Below the pieces are notes generated by a model. It was not told where the DNA came from and did no database searches. It was given only the letters and a program-made list of their open reading frames with translations. This document shows, in pieces, positions 42,847 through 49,789 of a stretch of DNA of 64,000 nt. The translations under genes were made by a program, and so were the position numbers. The stretch's first letter is position 1; every line of letters starts with the position of its first letter. The DNA is from Phycisphaerae bacterium (GTDB lineage Bacteria; Planctomycetota; Phycisphaerae; Phycisphaerales; UBA1924). Location: positions 216,730 through 280,729 of the forward strand of contig BQMO01000005.1 in the NCBI GenBank assembly GCA_022180725.1, written 5' to 3'.

Positions 42847-44580
42847 ATGCGTCATTCACCGCGAGCCCCCCGTGCCCTGCTTCTTCTCGCCGCTGCGTCG
42901 GGCTTGCCCGTCTCGCTCGCCTGGGCGCAGACGCCTCCCGAGCCCTTCGACGTGTACTGGAACGTGAACTCGACGATTCACAACCGCGTGAATCTGGGCG
43001 ACGCGCGGATACAGACGAACGTTGTCATCTTTGACGCGCCGCAACTGGGCAACTACCCCAAGCCCGGGCCGCACATCATGGAAACGTACCCCGCGGGGCG
43101 CGAGGCGTACCTGGCCGACCATGTCGCCCGCATGGCCACGCAGATCGGCGCGTTTCAGAAGATCCCCGACCCGGCGTGGGAAGGCCTCGCGGTCATCGAC
43201 TACGAGTTGTGGATGCCCTTCTGGACGCTGCACGAGAACACCCCGTCGACGCAAGGTCCCGAAGCGCTCGACCGCGACTTTCTCGACGACTGGCGCGACT
43301 ACATCCGCCAGAACCGTCCGCAACTCCTCGCCGGGCTGACGCTCGCGCAGCAGGAGCACGTCTTCGCCCAGACGTGGATCGAGTCCGGCAGCGACCTCTT
43401 CATCCGCACGATCCGCGAGTGCAAGCGGCTCCGCCCGAACGCCACCTGGGGCTTCTACAACCTGCCCGCGAACCAGTACTGGACCTTTGTCGGCAACGTC
43501 ATGCCCCACACCGCCCGCCGGGCCGACCTCCAGCGCGTCAACGACGAGGAGCTCGGCTGGATGCACGGCGAGGTCGACGCGTACTTCCCGTGCTTCTACA
43601 CCTACTACAAGTCCGTCCCCAGCCCCACGCCCGGGCTGCGCGAAGACCGCCCGCAGGACAACACCCTGTGGTGGGAGCGCGGCATGACGGAGTACCACCG
43701 CGTGGCCGACGGCAAGCCCGTGTTCCCGTACATCTGGTACCTCCAGCACGACGGCTCGGCAACCTGCTGCATCAACTTCCTCAACAACTTCAACGCCGAG
43801 AACAACCTCCGTGCCCCGCAGCAGTTCGGCGCCAGTGGCGTCGTCGTGTGGGGCTGGTTGCCCAACAGCACCGAACGCGATCGCGTGCAATCCTACATGG
43901 ACAACACCTTCTTCCCCATGTGGGAGAACTTCGACGGCGAACTGGATGCGCTCCGCAACCCACCGGCCCCCCCGCCCCCGCCACCCCCCCCGCCCCCGAC
44001 AGGCGGTGGGGGGTCACCCCCGCCCCCGCCTCCGCCGCCGGCGCCCACACCTCCGCCGCCGCCACCCCCTCCGCCGGCTCCACCGCCGCCGCCCCCTCCG
44101 CCTCCGCCAAGCGGTGGCGGTGGGTCGGGTGGTTCATCGCCCCCGCCGCCCCCCCCGCCCCCGCCGGGCGGCGAGGGTGACTTGACCTCGCCCCCGCCGC
44201 CCCCGCCGCCTTCGGGCGGGAGCGAAGACCCGCCCAGCGGCGGGGACACGAGCGGCTCGGGCGGTTCATCCACGAACGCGTTGCTCCAAGCCATCCTGGC
44301 GCGGCGAGGAAACTCGAACACCTCGTCGGCGTCCGGCAACAGCCGCTACACGCGCGTCCCGATCGTTCGGCCAAGCAGCGGCACGTCGGGGTCAAGCGGC
44401 TCGTCGGGTTCGTCCGGCTCGGGCGGCTCAAACGCCGGCCCCTCGGGCAGCACCGGCTCCGTCTATTCCGCGATTCAACTGCGTCGCACGCGAACCCCAA
44501 CCACGACGACCAGCAGGCCGACGCGGGCGGACCTGATTGAAGCCCTCCGCCGGGCGAACCAGGGAGGCGGCGGGCAATAG
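42847..44580 (+). CDS. Secreted GH56 hyaluronidase-like protein with polyproline and Gly/Ser-rich C-terminus
   Basis: 577 residues from the ATG at 42847 (AGGAG upstream; signal peptide MRHSPRAPRALLLLAAASGL ending LAWAQ). Residues about 30-385 follow glycoside hydrolase family 56 from end to end: FDVYWNV, the catalytic D-x-E in GLAVIDYELWMP (D118, E120), IRECKRLRPNATWGFYNLP, DEELGWMHGEVDAYFPCFY, KPVFPYIWYLQHD and FGASGVVVWGW. These match bee-venom and vertebrate hyaluronidases, which cleave the beta-1,4 bond to GlcNAc by substrate-assisted hydrolysis. The C-terminus is a ~85-residue polyproline stretch broken by Gly/Ser, then a Ser/Gly-rich tail ending in basic residues. No sorting signal or anchor seen. 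It may act on the polymer made by the surrounding cluster; this is inference. A terminator follows at 44603. Confidence 0.83.
   Translation: MRHSPRAPRALLLLAAASGLPVSLAWAQTPPEPFDVYWNVNSTIHNRVNLGDARIQTNVVIFDAPQLGNYPKPGPHIMETYPAGREAYLADHVARMATQIGAFQKIPDPAWEGLAVIDYELWMPFWTLHENTPSTQGPEALDRDFLDDWRDYIRQNRPQLLAGLTLAQQEHVFAQTWIESGSDLFIRTIRECKRLRPNATWGFYNLPANQYWTFVGNVMPHTARRADLQRVNDEELGWMHGEVDAYFPCFYTYYKSVPSPTPGLREDRPQDNTLWWERGMTEYHRVADGKPVFPYIWYLQHDGSATCCINFLNNFNAENNLRAPQQFGASGVVVWGWLPNSTERDRVQSYMDNTFFPMWENFDGELDALRNPPAPPPPPPPPPPTGGGGSPPPPPPPPAPTPPPPPPPPPAPPPPPPPPPPSGGGGSGGSSPPPPPPPPPGGEGDLTSPPPPPPPSGGSEDPPSGGDTSGSGGSSTNALLQAILARRGNSNTSSASGNSRYTRVPIVRPSSGTSGSSGSSGSSGSGGSNAGPSGSTGSVYSAIQLRRTRTPTTTTSRPTRADLIEALRRANQGGGGQ
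43960..44215 (+). repeat. Low-complexity polyproline-coding tract
   Basis: About 250 bases of CCG/CCC codons interrupted by GGC/AGC, coding Pro runs of 7-10 residues separated by GGGGS-like spacers. It forms a rigid stalk between the GH56 domain and the Ser/Gly tail. Such tracts vary in length by slippage, so the exact repeat number may be unreliable. Confidence 0.7.
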
Positions 44581-44602
44581 CGCGGACAATGGGGGGTGGG
44601 CG

Positions 44603-44626
44603 AACGGGCCGGCGACGGCCCGTTTT
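44603..44626 (+). terminator. Rho-independent terminator after the GH56-like gene
   Basis: AACGGGCC (44603-44610), 6-base loop, GGCCCGTT (44617-44624), a perfect 8-bp stem running into TTTT. It lies 22 bases after the GH56-like stop and before the convergent epimerase stop at 44648. Confidence 0.7.
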
Positions 44627-44647
44627 GCGCAGACCACTCCGTGGGTA

Positions 44648-45625
44648 CTACCTGGACGGCGCCGTCGTGCCGCGGAACCAGGCGAGTGTGCGGCGAATGC
44701 CCTCGGCAAAGCCCACGAGGGGTTCGTACTGCAGTCGCGAACGGGCCAACCCGATGTCCGCGACGGAATCGCGGATATCGCCCGCCCGCGCGGGCTCATA
44801 CACGCGGTGCGGCTCCATGCCAAACTCCCGCGCCATGTGTTCGAGCACGTCCAGCAGGCTGGTGCGAATCCCCGTGCCGATGTTGATTACGTCACCCTGA
44901 AAGTCGGTCGAGGAGGACCCGCCCAGCAGGTTGGCGTGGACGACGTTGTCAATGTACGTGAAATCGCGCGTCTGGAGACCGTCGCCGAAGACGCGGGGGT
45001 TTTTGCCGTTCAGCAGGGCGTCGGCGAAGGCGGAGATGACCGCGGCGTAGGGGCTGCGTGGGTCTTGCCTGGGGCCGAAGATGTTGAAGTAGCGCAGGCT
45101 GAGAGTCGAGAGCCCGTAGCACCGCGCGAAGGTCTGAAGGAGATACTCGCCGGTGACCTTACTGGCGGCGTAGGGGGACCAGGTGTCGGGGCGGTCGGTT
45201 TCGCGGCTGGGGAGAGTGGGCGTGTTCCCGTAGGCCGCCGCCGACGCAGCGAAAAGCACGCGCGACACGCCCAGATCCCGTGCGGCCAGCAGCACCCGCT
45301 GCGTGCCGAGAATGTTGGCCTCCAGGCACCGTTCGGGCTGCTCGATGCTCTGCGGAACGGAGACAAGAGCGGCCTGGTGAAAGACCACGCGGCACCCGCG
45401 CATGGCGTCGCGGAGCGCCGTGTCGTCAAGAACTGACGCCCGGGTCAGCGCGGCCCCCGCGGGGACGTTCGCGGCGAATCCGCTCGACAAATCGTCCACG
45501 ATCCGCACCCGCGCACCGAGTTCGAGCAGCCGCGAAGCCAGGTGTGATCCGATGAACCCCGCGCCGCCGGTGACGAGCACCGGAACACCCGCGTAATACC
45601 CCTGGTAGTCAACGGTGGAGGTCAT
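44648..45625 (-). CDS. NAD-dependent sugar-nucleotide epimerase (GalE/WbpP-like)
   Basis: 325 residues. Extended short-chain dehydrogenase: VLVTGGAGFIGSHLASRLLE, VVFHQAALVSVPQSIEQPER, the active-site Ser/Tyr/Lys in FAASAAAYGN and WSPYAASKVTGE, LSLRYFNIFGPRQDP and FGDGLQTRDFTYIDNVV. Closest by eye to UDP-N-acetylglucosamine 4-epimerases (WbpP-like), which supply UDP-GalNAc or UDP-GlcNAc for surface glycans; substrate not proven. Divergent from the next glycosyltransferase. A TACTCT hexamer and GGAACGGAA lie upstream of the ATG. Confidence 0.9.
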   Translation of the reverse strand: MTSTVDYQGYYAGVPVLVTGGAGFIGSHLASRLLELGARVRIVDDLSSGFAANVPAGAALTRASVLDDTALRDAMRGCRVVFHQAALVSVPQSIEQPERCLEANILGTQRVLLAARDLGVSRVLFAASAAAYGNTPTLPSRETDRPDTWSPYAASKVTGEYLLQTFARCYGLSTLSLRYFNIFGPRQDPRSPYAAVISAFADALLNGKNPRVFGDGLQTRDFTYIDNVVHANLLGGSSSTDFQGDVINIGTGIRTSLLDVLEHMAREFGMEPHRVYEPARAGDIRDSVADIGLARSRLQYEPLVGFAEGIRRTLAWFRGTTAPSR

Positions 45626-45759
45626 GGGTTGATTCCGTTCCGGTTGATTCGGCAGGAGAGTATCGACGATTCCCGCGCGGATCGTGGCTCGCGTCCGCGG
45701 TTTGGCATGGCTGGACCGGAACTCGCCCCCTGCCGATAGGTACGATCCCGGGCAATCGC

Positions 45760-46917
45760 ATGAAGATACTCCAAGTCACGGACACCTTGAGCGCGAAGGG
45801 CGGCGGGCCGCCGATGGTCATTACCCGCCTTGCGGCTGCCCAGGCGGCCCTTGGGCACAACGTGACTTTGTACTGTTATCAGACCCCACCCGGGGACGCC
45901 GAATCACCGACGGACGACCGCCGCGCCCAGGGCCGGCTTCATCAGGCGCGGCTTGTGCGGGGCGGGCGCCTGGAGCGTGTGCTTCCGCGGGGCGCGATGC
46001 GCGATTTATCGCGGGTGGTATCGGGCTATGACGTGGTGCATCTTCACGGCGTGTGGTACCCGATCTGTCTTGCAGCGGCCCGGGCGGCGCAAGCGGCCGG
46101 CGTGCCGTATGTCCTCGCGCCCCACGGCATGCTCGACCCCTGGGCCTTGTCGGAAAAAGCCCTGAAGAAAAAGGTCTTTCTCGCGTTGGCGTACCGCGCG
46201 ATGGTCAACCGCGCATCGCTGATCCACGCGCTCAGCGACTACGAGGCCCAGAGCATCGGGGCGCTGGGGTATCGACCCCCCGTCGCCACCATCCCCAACG
46301 GCGTGTTTCTTGACGAGATCGACCCGCTCCCCCTCCCCGGGGCGTACTTCGCGGCCCACCCCGAACTCCGTGGCGAGCCGTTCGTGGTGTTCCTCAGCCG
46401 CCTGCACCCGGTGAAGGGTCTGGACATTCTGGTGGAGGCATTTGCGATCGTGGTGCGACGCGTTCCCGGGGCGCGGCTGGTGGTCATCGGGCCGGACTGG
46501 GGCGCCGAGGCCGACCTGCGCGCCCGGGCAAGAACGCTGGGGGTGGCCGATCGGGTGCACCTGGTCGGTCCGGCGTACGGGAAGGAGAAGTTCGCGGCGA
46601 TGGTCGACGCGGCGTGCTTCTGCCTGCCCAGCAAGCACGAAGCGTTCAGCGTGGCGATCGTCGAAGCCCTTGCCGCGGGGTGCCCCGTGGTCATCAGCGA
46701 ACAGTGCCACTTCCCGCAGGTGCAGTCGGAAGGGGCCGGGTTGTGCGTGGTCCGCACCCCCGAAGCCGTGGCGGAGGCGCTGACGCATCTGCTAGCCGAA
46801 CCGACGGCGCGGGGCATGATGGGTTGTGCCGGGCGCCGACTCGTGGAAGCACGGTATACCTGGGAGCGCGTGGCCGAACTCTCGATCCGACACTACGAAC
46901 AAGTCGTGCGACAATAG
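45760..46917 (+). CDS. Glycosyltransferase family 4 protein
   Basis: 385 residues (MKILQVTDTLSAKGGGPPMV). The G-G-G-P-P loop in the N-domain, YVLAPHGMLDPWAL, VVFLSRLHPVKGLDILVEAF, LVVIGPDWGAEADL, CLPSKHEAFSVAIVEALAAGCPVV (E-x7-E type) and CHFPQVQSEGAG are typical GT4 features. It shares these sequences closely with the next gene, so the two are probably paralogues from duplication. TACGAT lies 13 bases before the ATG. Confidence 0.92.
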   Translation: MKILQVTDTLSAKGGGPPMVITRLAAAQAALGHNVTLYCYQTPPGDAESPTDDRRAQGRLHQARLVRGGRLERVLPRGAMRDLSRVVSGYDVVHLHGVWYPICLAAARAAQAAGVPYVLAPHGMLDPWALSEKALKKKVFLALAYRAMVNRASLIHALSDYEAQSIGALGYRPPVATIPNGVFLDEIDPLPLPGAYFAAHPELRGEPFVVFLSRLHPVKGLDILVEAFAIVVRRVPGARLVVIGPDWGAEADLRARARTLGVADRVHLVGPAYGKEKFAAMVDAACFCLPSKHEAFSVAIVEALAAGCPVVISEQCHFPQVQSEGAGLCVVRTPEAVAEALTHLLAEPTARGMMGCAGRRLVEARYTWERVAELSIRHYEQVVRQ

Positions 46918-46941
46918 CCGTTTTCTCCGGAGTTGCCCCGC

Positions 46942-48117
46942 GTGCACGTACTTCACGTCATCAATAGCTTGGACCCGTCGCACGGCGGGCCTCCCGCGGT
47001 GGCCCTGCGACTGGCGGCGGCCCAGGGCAGGCTCGGCGTCACGCCCTCGATCCTCGCGTACGACACGGTGGGAAACCAAAGCGCCCTGAGACAACTTCTT
47101 GACGCCATCCCGGGCAGCGCGTCCGTCGCGGTTCAACTTCTGCCATCCGACGGTTGGTCCGAGCGTGTGCTGGCGACGCGAGCGTACAGGGGCGTCGCCG
47201 GCACAAACCCCCGGCCCGGGTTCATCCACCTGCACGGCGTGTGGGACCCGGTGCTCCGGGCGGCGTCGCGGTTCGCGGTGCGGGCGGGCATCCCCTACGC
47301 CGTCACCCTGCACGGCATGCTCGATCCTTGGTGCTTGGGCGCCACGACCCTTAAGCGCATGAAGAAGCAACTCGCGCTGGCGCTGGTATATCGGCGGGTG
47401 CTCAACGGCGCGGCGTTCTTGCACGTGCTGAACCGCGATGAACGCGATCTCATGGCCCCGTTGGGCCTGAGGCCGCCGACGGAGGTCGTGCCCAACGGCG
47501 TGTTCATCGAGGAGTTCGCGAACCTTCCGCCGCGCGATCGGTTCGCGGCGACCCGCCCGGCGCTGGCGGGAAAGCCCTACCTGCTATTCCTGAGCCGGCT
47601 GCACCACAAGAAGGGGTTGGATCTGCTCGCGCAGGGGTTCGGGCAGGTGGCGGGTGAGTTTCCCGACCTGCAACTCGTGGTCGCCGGGCCGGATGACGGC
47701 GCCCTCGGGCCGCTCCAGGCCCAGGTCCGTACACTGGGGCTGGAGCGGCGTGTGCACGTGGTCGGGCCGCTGTACGGTCCGGACAAACTCGCGGCTCTGG
47801 TTGGGGCGGACGTGTTCTGCCTGACGAGTCGGCAGGAGGGGTTCAGCATGGCGGTGACCGAGGCCATGGCCTCGCGCGTGCCGGTGCTCATCTCTGACCA
47901 GTGCCACTTCCCCGAAGTCGAGGAGGCGAAGGCAGGGCGAATCGTGGGGCTGAACCCCGGGGCGATCGCGGAGGGCCTGCGCGTGATGATGGCCAACGAA
48001 AAGGAGCGGCGTGCGATGGGTGAGGCGGGGCGCGTCCTGGTCGAGGCGCGGTACACCTGGCCTGCGATCGCCGCGGCCCTGGTCGAGGCGTACCGCCGAC
48101 ACGAGCGCCTCAACTAG
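46942..48117 (+). CDS. Glycosyltransferase family 4 protein, paralogue of the preceding gene
   Basis: 391 residues from the GTG at 46942, which has GGAG 9 bases upstream; a TTG at 46933 would abut the GGAG and is unlikely. VHVLHVINSLDPSHGGPPAV, PYAVTLHGMLDPWCLG, LLFLSRLHHKKGLDLLAQGF, LTSRQEGFSMAVTEAMASRV and CHFPEVEEAKAG parallel the upstream paralogue step by step. It lies 24 bases after that gene on the same strand, probably co-transcribed. Confidence 0.92.
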   Translation: MHVLHVINSLDPSHGGPPAVALRLAAAQGRLGVTPSILAYDTVGNQSALRQLLDAIPGSASVAVQLLPSDGWSERVLATRAYRGVAGTNPRPGFIHLHGVWDPVLRAASRFAVRAGIPYAVTLHGMLDPWCLGATTLKRMKKQLALALVYRRVLNGAAFLHVLNRDERDLMAPLGLRPPTEVVPNGVFIEEFANLPPRDRFAATRPALAGKPYLLFLSRLHHKKGLDLLAQGFGQVAGEFPDLQLVVAGPDDGALGPLQAQVRTLGLERRVHVVGPLYGPDKLAALVGADVFCLTSRQEGFSMAVTEAMASRVPVLISDQCHFPEVEEAKAGRIVGLNPGAIAEGLRVMMANEKERRAMGEAGRVLVEARYTWPAIAAALVEAYRRHERLN

Positions 48118-48150
48118 GCACGGGCGACGACTACCATCGCCCCGGTACTC

Positions 48151-49368
48151 ATGGCCGACCCTGTCGTCACTCCCACGCCCGATCCGCTGTCGAGACCGAT
48201 CCGGGTCGTGGTGCAACAGCCCGCGCTGAGTCATTACCGCATCCCGGTCTTTCGCGAACTGGCCAAGAGGCCGGGCATCGATTTGTGCGTGGTGTACGGC
48301 GATGAGAAGGGCATCACGAACGTATCGCCCGATGGGTTCCGGGCCGAGTTCGTGAAACTGCACGATATCAGGATCGGGCCGGGGCTGGTCCGCTGGCACC
48401 CGGCCCAGTACCGCTACTGCACGCCGAGGCACGCCGACGTGGTCGTGCTCTCGTGGAGCACGCGGTATCTGTCACTGGTGCCCGGGCTGGTGCGGGCGCG
48501 ATGGAATGATCTGGGGGTTGTGCTCTGGGGGCACGGATATTCGAAGGCGGAGAAGCAGATGCGGAGACGATCGCGCAATGCGCTGATTGCCTTCGCGGAT
48601 TCGGTCGTGCTGTACAACTACACGGCGGCGCAGGCGATCATCGACTCGGGCGCTTCCCCTCCCGAACGCGTGTTCGTGGCCCTCAACACGCTCGATCTCG
48701 AACCCATCCGCGCGGTGGCGGCCTCGTGGCGGAAGAACCCCGAGGCCCTGGCCCGCTTCCGCTTCGAGAACCACCTCGACGCCGGGCCGGTCGTGCTGTT
48801 CGTGTCGCGGCTCTTCGAATCGAACCGCACGGATTTGCTCATCCGGGCGACACCCGAACTGCTCCGTCACTACCCCGCGTTGTCCGTGGTGATCGTGGGG
48901 GACGGCCCCGACGCGCCGCGGCTGAAACAACTGGCCGAAGACCTCGGGGTCGCCAAGGCCGTGCGGTTTGTCGGCGCGCTCTACGGCGAGGAGGCCATCG
49001 CGCCATGGTTTCTGTCCGCCGATGTGTTCTGTTACCCGACCAATGTCGGTCTTAGTCTTATCCACGCCATGAGTTACGCGCTCCCGATCGTCACGGGTGA
49101 TCGCCAGGAGGCCCAGAACCCCGAGATCGAGGCCCTGCACGATGGGATCAATGGCTTGACGTTCAAGGACGGTGACGCGGCATCGCTCGCCCAATCACTC
49201 CTTATGGTGCTGCGTGACCCTGCCCAGAAGCGCCGGCTCGGCGAGGCGGCCGAAGAAACGGTGACGGGTGACTTCACCATCGAAAAAATGGTTGACGGAT
49301 TGGAGGCGGCGATCCGCGTCGCGGCGGTTCGGCATGGCCGGTACGGACCAAACCCCGCCGTTCGATAG
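48151..49368 (+). CDS. Glycosyltransferase family 4 protein
   Basis: 405 residues. VRVVVQQPALSHYRIPVFREL-type N-domain start, WGHGYSKAEKQMRRRSRNAL, VVLFVSRLFESNRTDLLIRA, SVVIVGDGPDAPRLKQLAED, and YPTNVGLSLIHAMSYALPIVTG with the conserved Glu site replaced by GLSLIHAM, so the usual E-x7-E is weakened. Last gene of the polysaccharide region. TACCAT lies 13 bases upstream of the ATG. Confidence 0.88.
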   Translation: MADPVVTPTPDPLSRPIRVVVQQPALSHYRIPVFRELAKRPGIDLCVVYGDEKGITNVSPDGFRAEFVKLHDIRIGPGLVRWHPAQYRYCTPRHADVVVLSWSTRYLSLVPGLVRARWNDLGVVLWGHGYSKAEKQMRRRSRNALIAFADSVVLYNYTAAQAIIDSGASPPERVFVALNTLDLEPIRAVAASWRKNPEALARFRFENHLDAGPVVLFVSRLFESNRTDLLIRATPELLRHYPALSVVIVGDGPDAPRLKQLAEDLGVAKAVRFVGALYGEEAIAPWFLSADVFCYPTNVGLSLIHAMSYALPIVTGDRQEAQNPEIEALHDGINGLTFKDGDAASLAQSLLMVLRDPAQKRRLGEAAEETVTGDFTIEKMVDGLEAAIRVAAVRHGRYGPNPAVR

Positions 49369-49560
49369 GGTATTGATAGGGTGGGGGGATGCAGACTGTA
49401 CCGAATTTGGTGGTGAGATCAAAAAAACCGTCTGGATGGGTGGCACGCTCGGGCTTCATCGTGCATGTTCTCGGGGTGTGGGGCTGTCGGCGGGTGCCGA
49501 TGGTCCTTGCCCGAGCACGCCCGACTCTCTCCCGGGCGTGGCCGAGCCAAGGAGCAGGCC

Positions 49561-49683
49561 ATGAAGTTTCTCTCCAAGTTCCAGATGATTCTCAGCACGT
49601 TGATGATCCTTCCCGCGTTGGCGTCCGAGACGTTCACGCTGTCGGGCGACCCGATGACGCGCGAGGACGGGTTGGACTGCTGA
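49561..49683 (+). CDS. Predicted 40-residue hydrophobic peptide
   Basis: A very short frame, MKFLSKFQMILSTLMILPAL followed by ASETFTLSGDPMTREDGLDC and a stop. AAGGAG lies 7 bases before the ATG. The first half is a signal peptide or single TM helix with a Lys-rich start and a possible cleavage site after ALA; the second half is acidic and ends in Cys. A strong terminator follows 30 bases after the stop, so it looks like an independent small transcript. I recognise no family. It might be a secreted peptide, a small membrane peptide or a toxin of a type I pair. Confidence 0.45.
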   Translation: MKFLSKFQMILSTLMILPALASETFTLSGDPMTREDGLDC

Positions 49684-49713
49684 GCCACGATCGAGCGAGC
49701 GAGTGAGTATCGG

Positions 49714-49752
49714 CGCACCCCCCGGTCCCAGAGCCGGGGGTGCGTGATTTTT
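49714..49752 (+). terminator. Rho-independent terminator after the small peptide gene
   Basis: CGCACCCCCCGG (49714-49725) pairs with CCGGGGGTGCG (49734-49744) with a one-base bulge, an 8-base loop, followed by TTTTT at 49748-49752. It isolates the peptide gene from the carboxylase gene that starts at 49790. Confidence 0.8.
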
Positions 49753-49776
49753 GGGCGTTCCTTGGGTGCCGGCGCG

Positions 49777-49782
49777 TATCCT
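49777..49782 (+). promoter_or_regulatory. Candidate -10 element of the acyl-CoA carboxylase gene (leaderless)
   Basis: TATCCT followed by seven bases and the ATG at 49790. It begins 25 bases after the terminator of the preceding transcript, so this gene must have its own promoter close by. Confidence 0.4.
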
Positions 49783-49789
49783 CAACCGC

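Noticed and set aside
43960..44215. The polyproline tract as a non-coding tandem repeat
   Set aside because: It lies in frame with the GH56-like domain and the Ser/Gly tail with no stop, so it is coding.
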